A DNA stretch of 64,000 nt from DASPKM01 sp963817075 (GTDB taxonomy: Bacteria > Bacteroidota > Bacteroidia > Chitinophagales > Chitinophagaceae), in contig CAWFMT010000002.1 in the NCBI GenBank assembly GCA_963817075.1, positions 124,001 through 188,000 of the forward strand, written 5' to 3'. The first letter of the stretch is position 1; every line of letters begins with the position of its first letter. Made by a program: the position numbers and the translations under genes. This document shows positions 37,084 to 45,760 of the stretch, piece after piece. The notes under the pieces are model-generated. The model saw nothing but the letters and a program-made list of their open reading frames with translations, ran no database searches and was not told where the DNA came from.

Positions 37084-37738
37084 TAACAGCACGATACTAT
37101 CAGTTAAGAATTTGACTGTTACCTATGATAAATATGGTAGCACAGTAAAGGCACTTGATAATTTAACCTTAGAGCCAATTGCACAAGGAAGCTGGACTTT
37201 TTTAATAGGTAGTAACGGCTCGGGTAAAAGTACTTTGTTTAAAACCATTACAAAGAATATAACCAGTTATACAGGAACAATTGAAATAGCAGGTACGGAT
37301 ATAAAAAAAATATCTTCATCTCAGCTTTCGAAACATGTTTTTCTAATTAATCAAAATCCTTTAGCCAGCACAGTAGATGAGCTAACAGTATGGGAAAACT
37401 TGCTTTTCGCAATTAATGGAAGTGTAAATGAAAAATTTGAAGAATCATTAAAGCAGGCAGGATTACTGCAACATAAAAACCACCTTGCCAAAAATCTTTC
37501 AGGTGGACAGAGACAGTTGTTGGCATTGCAAATAGCTCGGCTAAGAAAAGTGAAACTATTATTGCTTGATGAACCATTCGCGGCTCTTGACCCCGTGAAT
37601 ATGGGAAATGCTCTCAAAATAATTATTGACATACAGGAATCGGGAACAGCTATTTTTTTTATTTCTCATGATATGGAGTATATGAAGAATATTGGAGTTC
37701 ATAACAAAGTAATTAATTTAAGCACTATCATTAATTAA
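37073..37738 (+). CDS. ABC transporter ATPase (TrpZ-like)
   Basis: Walker A IGSNGSGKST, signature LSGGQRQLLALQIARLRK, Walker B LLLLDEPFAALD and an H-loop FISHD are all intact. Starts at 37043, 37061 or 37073 are possible. I prefer ATG 37073 (MSYNNSTILSVKNLTVTYDK), which overlaps the permease end by 11 bp, giving 221 residues. It energises the importer. Confidence 0.9.
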   Translation: MSYNNSTILSVKNLTVTYDKYGSTVKALDNLTLEPIAQGSWTFLIGSNGSGKSTLFKTITKNITSYTGTIEIAGTDIKKISSSQLSKHVFLINQNPLASTVDELTVWENLLFAINGSVNEKFEESLKQAGLLQHKNHLAKNLSGGQRQLLALQIARLRKVKLLLLDEPFAALDPVNMGNALKIIIDIQESGTAIFFISHDMEYMKNIGVHNKVINLSTIIN

Positions 37739-37739
37739 G

Positions 37740-39761
37740 ATGAACAATAATATTGATTTAATAGAAGAGCTAATAGCAGATTCAATGGACAGGTTTTCTA
37801 ATTATAATAATCCTGCAAATCCATACATTGAAATTAGACCAGTTGTTGACGCTATCGTTTTACTCTTAAAAAAAAATATAGCCCTTTGTATAAAAGACGG
37901 TAATAATAACCTGGTTAGCACATATAAAATTGAGAATTTAGATTTAACCGAAATAAATGCTACTAAATTTGAGTTTGGTAACTATAAATTATTGGTGGCA
38001 GAAATAATAGATACTGCTTTTGAAAAGTTAGAAGCGGATGATACATCAAAATTAGTGGAGTTGTTGAATCGCTTAAAAGAAAAGCATCATGAAAATCTAA
38101 TCAATTCGATAAAATACAATTCGGATAAAAATAACAGTGAAATTGAGTTTATTAACTATTGTGTTGAGGAATACTCAAATCAATCCGAAAAAGATACTAT
38201 TGTCGAAGAGTTAAGAAAAATAATTACAAGCTCGATAAGAATTTTTGAAAATAATAGAACAATAAGAATAGAGAGTATTGATATTCCCAATGTTTTTTAT
38301 GTAATTAGATATGCATCCAACAAAAGGGATAAGTTTAATTATTCTGCTCAAATACTTTTAAGTGATAATCAAAAAAGGAACACTGATATATTTCTTAATA
38401 ATAATACTATTCATAAGGTCTCTGTAGATTGTTTGGAGGACCCGTTAGACAAGGATAGTCTTTCAATAGCGGACGAATGTTTTAAATATGAATGTGTAAG
38501 ATTTGAAAATTATAAAGCAGATACTTCAAATTACAAATCAGAATCTGATAGAACCCGACACAATATTGAAAATTTAATCTATGATAAAATAACAAAGGAC
38601 GAAAAAATAGTTTTTTATGTTCCAATACATTTAAATGGGGCTGCCTGGCTTGCTATCTATAGAATTGTGCCAAGGGACAGCGATATTGATTACATAAGCT
38701 TTTACAGAAATAAGATTTCAATTATTGCTAGCCAGATTAGAAACGATGCTTATACCGCATTTTTGAATTTAATCAGGACTAAAATAGAGGCAATTAGCAA
38801 TAACGATAGTTTATCATTGGATAATATTATCGATAGCGTAAATGAATATTTGAAATTGCTATCAACCTATTTTTCATTTTATATTCCTCTGTTTCCTGAA
38901 AAGATTATTGGTGAAGAAGATTTCTATTCTTACCTAAAAAGACTTGTTGGTGAAAATTTTAGTTTTAAGTTTTATATGAATATAGTTTGGAAAAATGATA
39001 TAGATTATGACAACATTCCAAGGCCAGGTTTTCAAAAAAGGCTAAAGGGTAGTTTGAATGAAGTATACTTAAAGAAAAGTGTTGAGAAGGAGAAAATTGA
39101 AAAAGAGTCATTTTTAAGTGCAATTACACATGGATTTAAAACTGAATACAATTCTGGCTTGCTGAGATTAAAAAATGACCTTAAACATGAGATTGATAAA
39201 TCAAGTAGTATCGACGAAGGCATTAAGGGTTTAATGTCTGTTCTCGATAAGGCAATGGAGAAACATAAAAAACTTACCGGAGTAGTTTCTTTAATCGAGA
39301 AGATGCAGAACGGCACTGATTACACAAAAGCTGGTTTAGAGGAAGGCTTGTTGAATAATTCAGAAACAAGTATTAATATAAAGGATGCCATTACTTCGTT
39401 TAATACTGCTCAACTTTCAGGTAACAAAATTCAGGAAAGCGTATTGCCAATGCAGCATTTTCAAATTAAAGTAGGAGACATAGTATATTTTTCAGTTGAA
39501 CTTTTACAACTATTGCTTAACACAATTTTTGAAAATGCTTTAATGCACGGCCAAAAGGTTGATAAAAAAGTAGATTTGACAATTAAGTATGAAGATAATT
39601 GCTGGGAATTTGAGAATAGAATGAATAACAAGACGGCTGTTATTGATATCAAAAAGCTAACTGGGAACTTGCAATTATATCAATTGCTTTTTAGAAATAA
39701 GCCTGAGGGAATATTTGAAATTGAAAATGGAAACTATTGTTTTAAACTGAGATTTAAATGA
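37740..39761 (+). CDS. Histidine-kinase-like protein with degenerate GHKL domain
   Basis: 673 residues, no membrane segment. The long N-terminal region (about 1-440) is of unknown type. Residues about 455-480 read FLSAITHGFKTEYNSGLLRL, which resembles an H-box with His in ITHGFK. LLNTIFENALMHGQ near residue 593 resembles the N-box of GHKL ATPases. The Gly-rich G-boxes are not obvious, so ATP use is uncertain. It lies 1 bp after the ABC ATPase gene and overlaps the next gene by 4 bp (ATGA), so it is translationally coupled to the receiver-like gene. Confidence 0.6.
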   Translation: MNNNIDLIEELIADSMDRFSNYNNPANPYIEIRPVVDAIVLLLKKNIALCIKDGNNNLVSTYKIENLDLTEINATKFEFGNYKLLVAEIIDTAFEKLEADDTSKLVELLNRLKEKHHENLINSIKYNSDKNNSEIEFINYCVEEYSNQSEKDTIVEELRKIITSSIRIFENNRTIRIESIDIPNVFYVIRYASNKRDKFNYSAQILLSDNQKRNTDIFLNNNTIHKVSVDCLEDPLDKDSLSIADECFKYECVRFENYKADTSNYKSESDRTRHNIENLIYDKITKDEKIVFYVPIHLNGAAWLAIYRIVPRDSDIDYISFYRNKISIIASQIRNDAYTAFLNLIRTKIEAISNNDSLSLDNIIDSVNEYLKLLSTYFSFYIPLFPEKIIGEEDFYSYLKRLVGENFSFKFYMNIVWKNDIDYDNIPRPGFQKRLKGSLNEVYLKKSVEKEKIEKESFLSAITHGFKTEYNSGLLRLKNDLKHEIDKSSSIDEGIKGLMSVLDKAMEKHKKLTGVVSLIEKMQNGTDYTKAGLEEGLLNNSETSINIKDAITSFNTAQLSGNKIQESVLPMQHFQIKVGDIVYFSVELLQLLLNTIFENALMHGQKVDKKVDLTIKYEDNCWEFENRMNNKTAVIDIKKLTGNLQLYQLLFRNKPEGIFEIENGNYCFKLRFK

Positions 39762-41527
39762 GTAAAATTATTGTGTTTTGGATAGAGGATAATCCTAAAA
39801 GTAGTGTAAGCACTATCAATAGGAAATTTTTGGAGTCCCAATATTTTGATTTTTTGATTTTTCAAAATATTGTTGAAGTAAAAGAATATTTGGAGATGTT
39901 TAAGGCTATTCGTAATTGTGGATTGGATAAAAAAATTTCTTTTCGGTTGCCATCTGCAATTCCAGATATAGTCATATTTGACTATTTATTGTCTGATTCT
40001 TTGAATAAAGTGGACCCTGGATATATGTTTCACTATGCTATAAAAGAAGAGTATGAACTAATAAAAAAGCATTCAATAGCAAGCAGACTTAAAAGTGAAT
40101 TTGACAAACTTTTTGAAGGCAAGACCCTTTTTATAGAGAGAAATGATGTTAAAGAAGACAATTGGGATTCCACTAATTTAAAGGAAGTTTTAGGAATACA
40201 GGGTTCCGTAAGCCCAAATGATGAGTACGGACTTTATTGCGGATTGGCCTTGCTTAGAGAATTTATTGATTATCCAATTTGTGGGGTGCCTGCTACCTCT
40301 AATAAAAAAGATAGAAATAGACTAAATCAAGGTGGAAAGTTTTTTGAATGGCTTAATGAGTACGATCTGAAAGACTCTTTAGATTTTATTCGCCAGGAGG
40401 TAAATTATATTGAAGAAAAGAATATCGAAAATGTTGTACTTCCCTTTGCAGTTGGCTTACTTCGCAATCGCATTCTATCTAAAATTTCAGAAAACAAAAT
40501 AATTGTTGATCTAAAAAACACCATTTCCCTAATGGATATTTATTCTAATGCAGAAGAGTTAGAAAACATCGTTGCCAAAACTTTTCGTTTCAAATCTGCA
40601 TATGGGTGGAGAGAATTGCCGATTGCTGGATTGTTTTTTGATTGCAACGACGAACCAGGTTATCAATCAATTGAAAAGAATAGAGTTAGTGATAATTTAA
40701 AGACACAAATTGATGGCATGACAATCCGACTAAATAATAAAGAAGATAACCTAAGCGGGATGCGAAATGCGGCTGGTAAGAGTAAGCTAAATAAAGAAAT
40801 TGAAGAAATAAAAAATGATATTTCAATATTGGAAACCAGAAAGCGCATATTTGATTCACTGTCCCAAAAACAATTTGAAATATGGCTGTTCTTAAGTAAA
40901 GTTCACGAAAAGATGTTAACCACATGTGAAGAGATTAAAGAGGTAATAAAAATTTCAGACAAATTATGGAATAGTTTTAAAAATGATGTAGAACCACGAT
41001 TGGAACTTGCATACTTGACGAGAGTTCAGACTGATGCAGAAGATGGTAATTATAGACAAAAAAGGTTGGCAGAACTTTTCGAAAGATTTGATATTAACAA
41101 AACACATAATAAAATTTCCGATAGTTCAGAAGTATCTATTGTTAATGAAATGACAGATAATAATACTACATCTATAAGACTGGTTATTGGTCATCTCATA
41201 ACAAGAGCTATCATTTGCCTAAAAAAAGCAGAAACTGCGAAGAGTGCCAATTTGGTTGAGCTTAGCAACTTTGAGATTTATTGTTTGCTTTTCCCTGTAG
41301 CGAATGATGATTCTGATTCGGTTGATAGTCCTCTTTATCATCCACTGGATTATGGGGCAAAAAGTTTAGCTGATAAGTATATAAAATCAGCGCTTGCGAA
41401 AAAAATAAATGCCCCAGGAAACAACGATTTTTTTAGCCTTAATTGGCTTACACCATCGGAGAAAAGAATAACAAAAAGCCTATTTATATGTGAATCTGTT
41501 AAATTACCAAAATTTTTGAACGAATGA
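39758..41527 (+). CDS. Receiver-like signalling protein with long C-terminal extension
   Basis: 589 residues. The start looks like a response-regulator receiver: VFWIEDNPKSS with acidic residues at 10-12 and DIVIFDYLLSDS with a candidate phospho-Asp near residue 72. The remainder (about 120-589) is unassigned, helical, with a coiled-coil-like stretch around residues 305-360. No standard DNA-binding output domain is visible. It overlaps the kinase-like gene before it and the sigma-like gene after it by 4 bp each, which implies coupled synthesis and a shared pathway. Confidence 0.6.
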   Translation: MSKIIVFWIEDNPKSSVSTINRKFLESQYFDFLIFQNIVEVKEYLEMFKAIRNCGLDKKISFRLPSAIPDIVIFDYLLSDSLNKVDPGYMFHYAIKEEYELIKKHSIASRLKSEFDKLFEGKTLFIERNDVKEDNWDSTNLKEVLGIQGSVSPNDEYGLYCGLALLREFIDYPICGVPATSNKKDRNRLNQGGKFFEWLNEYDLKDSLDFIRQEVNYIEEKNIENVVLPFAVGLLRNRILSKISENKIIVDLKNTISLMDIYSNAEELENIVAKTFRFKSAYGWRELPIAGLFFDCNDEPGYQSIEKNRVSDNLKTQIDGMTIRLNNKEDNLSGMRNAAGKSKLNKEIEEIKNDISILETRKRIFDSLSQKQFEIWLFLSKVHEKMLTTCEEIKEVIKISDKLWNSFKNDVEPRLELAYLTRVQTDAEDGNYRQKRLAELFERFDINKTHNKISDSSEVSIVNEMTDNNTTSIRLVIGHLITRAIICLKKAETAKSANLVELSNFEIYCLLFPVANDDSDSVDSPLYHPLDYGAKSLADKYIKSALAKKINAPGNNDFFSLNWLTPSEKRITKSLFICESVKLPKFLNE

Positions 41528-42033
41528 CTGAACAAGAATTTTTAGATATTTTTTATAGGCCCTTTGCTCAAAAATTGCTTTCCTATGCCTTGAATTTGAC
41601 TTTGAATAAACAAGACGCAGAAGATTTGTTGCAAGACACATTTACAAAGGCTTGGCGGAGCTTAAATACTTACAATAAAAATCAATCAATGCCTCAAACT
41701 TGGCTTGCTACAATAATGAGGAATACCTATTTAACTGGGAGGCAAAAAAATGTATCCACTACTGAGTTAATTGTTAGCAATGACAAAGCTGATGATAATA
41801 CTCAAATCAATGAGCAATTCGAAAAATTCCCCTCTTTATTCAAAAAATATTATGAAAACGACTATGAGCCTGGTTATCAATTATTATTTAAGCTATATGC
41901 CATTAATGGAAATATAGCGACCAATTTTGAATTGAAAGAGAAAACACCATTTGATGAAAATTTTTTTACACCAAACCCTACCCATCATAAAAGAATCTTA
42001 TACCGTTTATTTCTAATGAAGAAGTTTGATTAG
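41524..42033 (+). CDS. ECF sigma-like protein with region 2 but no recognisable region 4
   Basis: 169 residues. Residues about 8-75 match sigma70 region 2: YALNLTLNKQDAEDLLQDTF, TKAWRSLNTYNK and PQTWLATIMRNTYLTGRQK. The C-terminal ~85 residues (LFKKYYENDYEPGYQLLFKL onward) lack the helix-turn-helix of region 4 that reads the -35 box. It is last in the operon, 4 bp overlapping the receiver-like gene. It is a good candidate to drive the TCGAA-family promoters, perhaps with another protein contacting the -35 region. Confidence 0.75.
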   Translation: MTEQEFLDIFYRPFAQKLLSYALNLTLNKQDAEDLLQDTFTKAWRSLNTYNKNQSMPQTWLATIMRNTYLTGRQKNVSTTELIVSNDKADDNTQINEQFEKFPSLFKKYYENDYEPGYQLLFKLYAINGNIATNFELKEKTPFDENFFTPNPTHHKRILYRLFLMKKFD

Positions 42034-42046
42034 TTTCCCACTTAAC

Positions 42047-42211
42047 TTAGCCATCTCTGTATTTATTATAATAATACATCTTGTAAATTAATCTACCAGC
42101 TAAGTAAAGAACAACTAAAGCAAGGCAAATAAGAAACCACCTGATTAAGAGGTAAATCTTAAATAGCCGCCACAATGTTTTTAGGTTGATATTACTACGG
42201 TTGTTTAACAT
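42047..42211 (-). CDS. 54-residue single-pass membrane protein
   Basis: ATG at 42211 lies 5 nt after the stop of the PH-like gene and the frame ends at 42047, 13 bp from the end of the convergent sigma-like gene. One strong hydrophobic segment (WFLICLALVVLYLAGRLIY) lies between a basic N-terminal part (NNRSNINLKTLWRLFKIY) and a Tyr- and Lys-rich tail. Spacing and codon continuity suggest it is the last gene of the leftward operon. No family recognised. Confidence 0.7.
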   Translation of the reverse strand: MLNNRSNINLKTLWRLFKIYLLIRWFLICLALVVLYLAGRLIYKMYYYNKYRDG

Positions 42212-42216
42212 GGACG

Positions 42217-42522
42217 TTATCGTAAATTATCAAGCAGGTATTTTAGTTCCTTAGCATCCTCTGATTTCAGTCCGGATGCAGTAATAAGTGCCCCACCGTG
42301 GCTTTCAATTTCTACACGGGAAAACAGCAGCCATTCGGCTCTGTGTACATGCCTCACCGCTGCAATGTCGTTAAATGTGATGCTTTGGTTCGTATAACCG
42401 AAAAAAGTCCAGCTTCGTTTGTGGTAATACAGCAACCGGCGGTTGGTATCGATCGTTAGCTTATCCCTGAAAAGCAGGTTGCCTCTTGTAACAATAGGGA
42501 TCGCTATGTAGGTTTTAATCAT
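42217..42522 (-). CDS. Small PH-like beta-rich protein
   Basis: 101 residues: alternating strands (KLTIDTNRRLLYYHKRSW, FGYTNQSITFNDIAAVRHVH, WLLFSRVEIESHGGALITA) and a C-terminal helix (KSEDAKELKYLLDNLR), as in bacterial PH-like (bPH) domains. It overlaps the CAP gene by 4 bp and precedes the 54-residue membrane protein, so it is translated with them. No enzymatic motif. Confidence 0.6.
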   Translation of the reverse strand: MIKTYIAIPIVTRGNLLFRDKLTIDTNRRLLYYHKRSWTFFGYTNQSITFNDIAAVRHVHRAEWLLFSRVEIESHGGALITASGLKSEDAKELKYLLDNLR

Positions 42523-43034
42523 CTCACCCTCCCAAAGTTTTGAGTTACTAAAAGATATTTCAGCTTAACGCCGTAGCACATCTTCGGATATAGCAGCAAC
42601 CCAAACCCCACATAATTATAATCAGCGCAAAGCAGGTTGGCCCGATGCCCGGGTGAATTGTACCAGCCTCTGATAATTTTACGGCAAACTTGCTGTGGAG
42701 GGAGTAACGGTCTTGGTTTTAATTTCTCGGCTAACTGTGTTATTGGGCTAATGATCACAAGGTCATCCACAGCAGGGTAGTCAGCCAAATTTTCGCCAAC
42801 CATGTCGTACAGATCAACAAGGCCGCAATATTCCATTCTGTCCGATAGACTTTCGACCTTTTTGCAGTACGGGTTATCGTGCAGGAAAAATTTATGGGTG
42901 TACATTTCGTTGGTATGTATTTGCCCCATCCTGTCTAAGTAATTGGAATAGGCAACCGGCTTCAGACCAAACCCAATTCTCACCTCGTTTGTAGCGTTGA
43001 ATATTTCGGTTTTTATTTGCTGCATGTAGTCCAT
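42519..43034 (-). CDS. CAP-domain (SCP/PR-1) protein
   Basis: 171 residues from ATG 43034, preceded by AGG at a proper distance. A longer frame would start inside the E1 gene and adds sequence unlike the family. CAP motifs: MGQIHTNEMYTHKFFLHDNP, a GENLA-type MVGENLADY, RGWYNSPGHRANLL and a C-terminal LLVTQNFG. The conserved His/Glu pocket appears present. No signal peptide is seen, which is unusual because bacterial CAP proteins are normally exported; this points to a cytoplasmic partner role beside E1 and JAB. Confidence 0.85.
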   Translation of the reverse strand: MDYMQQIKTEIFNATNEVRIGFGLKPVAYSNYLDRMGQIHTNEMYTHKFFLHDNPYCKKVESLSDRMEYCGLVDLYDMVGENLADYPAVDDLVIISPITQLAEKLKPRPLLPPQQVCRKIIRGWYNSPGHRANLLCADYNYVGFGLLLYPKMCYGVKLKYLLVTQNFGRVR

Positions 43035-43047
43035 ATAGCCTGTTTTA

Positions 43048-43944
43048 TTATACCTGAATACAAACCCTGAGATCACCACCGCCGCCGCAGTCGGGACAGG
43101 ATTGATACTTCGGCGGGCATTCCGCCTCAATTTTCTGAAACACCGAATTAAAAGTTATGGCCCTGCCGTCAGATCCGGCGAAAGTTTTCTGGAATAAAGA
43201 GCCCGTTTCCGTTCCGTAAGACGGGTGTATTTTCAACTGTATTAGGTTTCGCTCCCAGTATGATCCAAACCAGTTAGAAAATTCATAGCCTGGTACGTTA
43301 TTATGCAATAATGCCATTATGAGTATTCCTACATAAGCATCCAAAACTTGGCTGTGAAAAATAGTATTGCAGTTGGAACTGACCCTGATTTCGCCACCAT
43401 TGTTTTGCTGGGCTTCGTAGCGTGGTGATACCGCACAGCGGAAGCAGCCTGGCGTTAGCCCTGGTAACGTAAAAACGATTTCAGCCGCCTGCGACTTTTC
43501 GTAGAAGCCAGCCCAAATAGCAGGTTTACCATAACGCAGCGTCAGTTTGTTGCCAAATGACTGCGCTGCAAAGGAGTCCGTAAGAAACAAGAAGAGATCG
43601 CCTTTTTCGAAAATGCCATCCAACTCAAAATTATTCATCTCCAAAAAGTTTTTGGTGATCCCGGTGTAATCCATTCCTGCATTTACATTTTGTAAATGCT
43701 CGCCGAGTGCTTCTACCTTCCTCTTACCAAGTTGGTGCATTTCGTAGCCCTGTCTTGTCAGGTTTACATCATCAACCGTGTCGAAATCAAGCACAGTGAG
43801 TTTACCTACAGCAGATCGGGCTAATGATTCGTACAGGCAATAAGCTCCGCCTGCACCTACACCAATGATGTGGGTGCTTTGAAGCAGATCAACATTCACT
43901 GCTCCTTTGATGCGACTATAATTTTCGATTTTTTTCATGGCCAT
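43048..43944 (-). CDS. E1/ThiF-like adenylating enzyme
   Basis: 298 residues. The Rossmann nucleotide site is IIGVGAGGAYCLYESLARS near residue 27, followed by LTVLDFDTVDDVNLTRQGY with the D..N..R triad of E1 enzymes. A PGCFRCAV motif near residue 172 offers a candidate catalytic Cys. The C-terminus carries a CPPKYQSCPDC zinc-ribbon-like cluster. E1-like enzymes adenylate the C-terminus of a ubiquitin-like protein or peptide. Met3 (43938) forms an ATGA overlap with the JAB gene and is an equally good start. A ubiquitin-like substrate is not evident nearby. Confidence 0.85.
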   Translation of the reverse strand: MAMKKIENYSRIKGAVNVDLLQSTHIIGVGAGGAYCLYESLARSAVGKLTVLDFDTVDDVNLTRQGYEMHQLGKRKVEALGEHLQNVNAGMDYTGITKNFLEMNNFELDGIFEKGDLFLFLTDSFAAQSFGNKLTLRYGKPAIWAGFYEKSQAAEIVFTLPGLTPGCFRCAVSPRYEAQQNNGGEIRVSSNCNTIFHSQVLDAYVGILIMALLHNNVPGYEFSNWFGSYWERNLIQLKIHPSYGTETGSLFQKTFAGSDGRAITFNSVFQKIEAECPPKYQSCPDCGGGGDLRVCIQV

Positions 43945-44627
43945 ATCTTATGAAGGTGGTTAAGGAATAAATAAAGAACGTTAAACAAGAACCAGGTTAG
44001 GCCGAAGGCAAGGATTAGTTTCCATACTGCCCAGGTTATTCCGACTATCGTATATAACCTGCTTTGATTTTGCTGTTTCATAATTGTAAAAGCGTTTAAG
44101 TTTTTTGGTAAATAATTATTTTCAGATGTTGTGGTAGCAATGTTGTTTTCAAAGTAATCATCGGGTAATATCTCGATGTCCGCTTTAATGGCTTCCCCTG
44201 AACCGTTTGGCAAAATGTAAGTATTCATTTTATAACCCCCGTCGGGCACACAATGCAGAATTGGAATGATATAGTGCTTGCGTGGCATTGCTTCAAACAT
44301 ACTTGTGAAGTATGTCATGTCAGGAGGGCTTGGCCAACTATATGCCGGTGGATGGCTATGCAAAAAACCGATGCAGGAAAGTCTTTTTTCAGTCCAGAGA
44401 CGTTTAATTTCCGGGTTGAGAAACCCAACATTAAATGAATAGGTGGTACGGGTTGTACGGGCATTTTCATCAAAAACGAAATCTGTTATTATCATGTCCT
44501 CCTCATTCCCAAACAACAGACCGCCAGATTCAGCCGGACGGCTGCCAACAGTATTTATGATCTTGTTGAAGACACTTTCCAAAATTCTTACTTTGGGACG
44601 GTCATTTATTTTTGGTCTATTTGTCAT
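43935..44627 (-). CDS. JAB/JAMM isopeptidase with C-terminal membrane anchor
   Basis: 230 residues. The JAMM zinc site is complete: Glu in PAESGGLLFG near residue 35 and GFLHSHPPAYSWPSPPDM near residue 87 (HxH-x7-S-x2-D). A hydrophobic C-terminus (IVGITWAVWKLILAFGLTWF and onward) should anchor it as a tail-anchored protein. JAMM proteases cut ubiquitin-like conjugates or process precursors. It overlaps the E1 gene and follows the GYxxG protein after 38 bp. Confidence 0.9.
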   Translation of the reverse strand: MTNRPKINDRPKVRILESVFNKIINTVGSRPAESGGLLFGNEEDMIITDFVFDENARTTRTTYSFNVGFLNPEIKRLWTEKRLSCIGFLHSHPPAYSWPSPPDMTYFTSMFEAMPRKHYIIPILHCVPDGGYKMNTYILPNGSGEAIKADIEILPDDYFENNIATTTSENNYLPKNLNAFTIMKQQNQSRLYTIVGITWAVWKLILAFGLTWFLFNVLYLFLNHLHKIWP

Positions 44628-44665
44628 AGTTTACTTATTTATATGGTTATATAATATTTATCCTG

Positions 44666-45622
44666 TTAGCCGAATAGCCAATGCCAAAAACCTCTTCTAT
44701 TATTATTACTGTTAGTGCCGCCGGTGCTATTGGCGCTACTGGTCCTGCAGCTATTATTTCTTGCATTATTTGCTACCTGGGCATCAATGGTCTTTCCAGT
44801 CAGGATGTAAGTGTGCGTTAACTCAGCCCAAGCCATGGAAATATTTTTTGCTGCATCAAGAGTAGTAGGTTCGTGGCCCGACGAAATACAGATTTTTTCG
44901 CCACCCCTTGCAGACGGCAGGCGGTGAGTGATATGTGCTCCGGTAGCACGGTGCCGGTAAGATGGCTGGTCCAAGATGTCTATTTCGTGTATAGCGCCTA
45001 TGTTCACATACCGGAACCGATAGAAACCGGACCCGTCTTTTGTTCGGTAAGTGGCAGGTGAATAATCTGCACGCAATGTGCCTTCCTTTAGTTGTTCTTT
45101 GCCGCTAATTTCTTCGGCATTCTTACCAAAACCATCTTCATATCCTCTTTCATAAATAGCTTTACGAAAGAACATGTTATTTCCCCATTGATATGGCATT
45201 GTATTGGATAGTCTTTGTGCTTCACGGTCTTTCCGCCCTTGTGAAAAGCCAATATCGTAATTAGATACAGCACATGCTTTACAACAGTAATCGCCTTCTG
45301 AAAGAACCTGTTCTAAATTATAACCAGTAGGGGTTTCATCTTTAGAGAGCGTAGTATCATAAAGCGTTTTTTCTTTAACCTTTTCTACTTCAGGATATAA
45401 AGCGAGCATATCGTTAACATCAATACCATAACCTTTAGCATACCCCCTAACCACAATAACTGCCAGTTGATCTTTATAGCTTAAAAAAACATAACGGTAA
45501 CCAATGGACTTAATTTCTTCATAACCTTTTCCTTCCAGTTTATCTTTTAATCCTCTTTCGTATCCCAATTTGTAATACTCATTTTCTTCAGTGCTGCCAG
45601 TAAGGTTTTTATTTGTTTTCAT
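44666..45622 (-). CDS. GYxxG-repeat protein with low-complexity linker and aromatic C-terminal tip
   Basis: 318 residues, first gene of the leftward operon. Degenerate repeats of the form Y-x-x-G-Y/F-x-x-G (LGYERGLKDKL, YDIGFSQGRKDR, ERGYEDGFGKN) cover the N-terminal half. A conserved-looking block follows near residues 210-280 (GAIHEIDILDQPSYRHRATG, HITHRLPSARGGEKICISSG). It ends with an N/S/T-rich linker and the tip GFWHWLFG. The His...Cys block faintly recalls E2 enzymes but I cannot support that call. Promoter E lies about 40 bp upstream. Confidence 0.6.
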   Translation of the reverse strand: MKTNKNLTGSTEENEYYKLGYERGLKDKLEGKGYEEIKSIGYRYVFLSYKDQLAVIVVRGYAKGYGIDVNDMLALYPEVEKVKEKTLYDTTLSKDETPTGYNLEQVLSEGDYCCKACAVSNYDIGFSQGRKDREAQRLSNTMPYQWGNNMFFRKAIYERGYEDGFGKNAEEISGKEQLKEGTLRADYSPATYRTKDGSGFYRFRYVNIGAIHEIDILDQPSYRHRATGAHITHRLPSARGGEKICISSGHEPTTLDAAKNISMAWAELTHTYILTGKTIDAQVANNARNNSCRTSSANSTGGTNSNNNRRGFWHWLFG

Positions 45623-45663
45623 ATAATTTAGTTTGGTTGAAAATTTTTTTGAAACTTCATTCT

Positions 45664-45703
45664 TATATACATTGAATTGTCATTAATTTTCGATAAGATT
45701 CGA
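45664..45703 (-). promoter_or_regulatory. Promoter E of the TCGAA family (leftward operon)
   Basis: On the minus strand: TCGAA at 45703-45699 and 45693-45689, 19 bp, then TATATA at 45669-45664 with G before it. The predicted start near 45657 gives a 35-nt leader to the ATG at 45622. It lies between the terminator at 45721-45751 and the operon, so the operon has its own promoter. Confidence 0.8.
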
Positions 45704-45720
45704 TGATTTTTTTTTAAAAA

Positions 45721-45751
45721 AAAGAGGTTGCTGTTTTTTTGCAACCTCTTT
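45721..45751 (-). terminator. Strong Rho-independent terminator after the micro-ORF
   Basis: 11-bp perfect stem AAAGAGGTTGC/GCAACCTCTTT with a 9-nt loop. On the minus strand it is followed by a long T-tract. It starts 10 bp after the stop codon of the 20-codon ORF and closes that small transcription unit. Confidence 0.85.
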
Positions 45752-45760
45752 CCGAATAAA

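Noticed and set aside
44666..45622. E2-like ubiquitin-conjugating enzyme
   Set aside because: A His...EKICIS block with following helix faintly recalls E2 enzymes, but the order of strands and the rest of the protein do not support it; kept as unrecognised.
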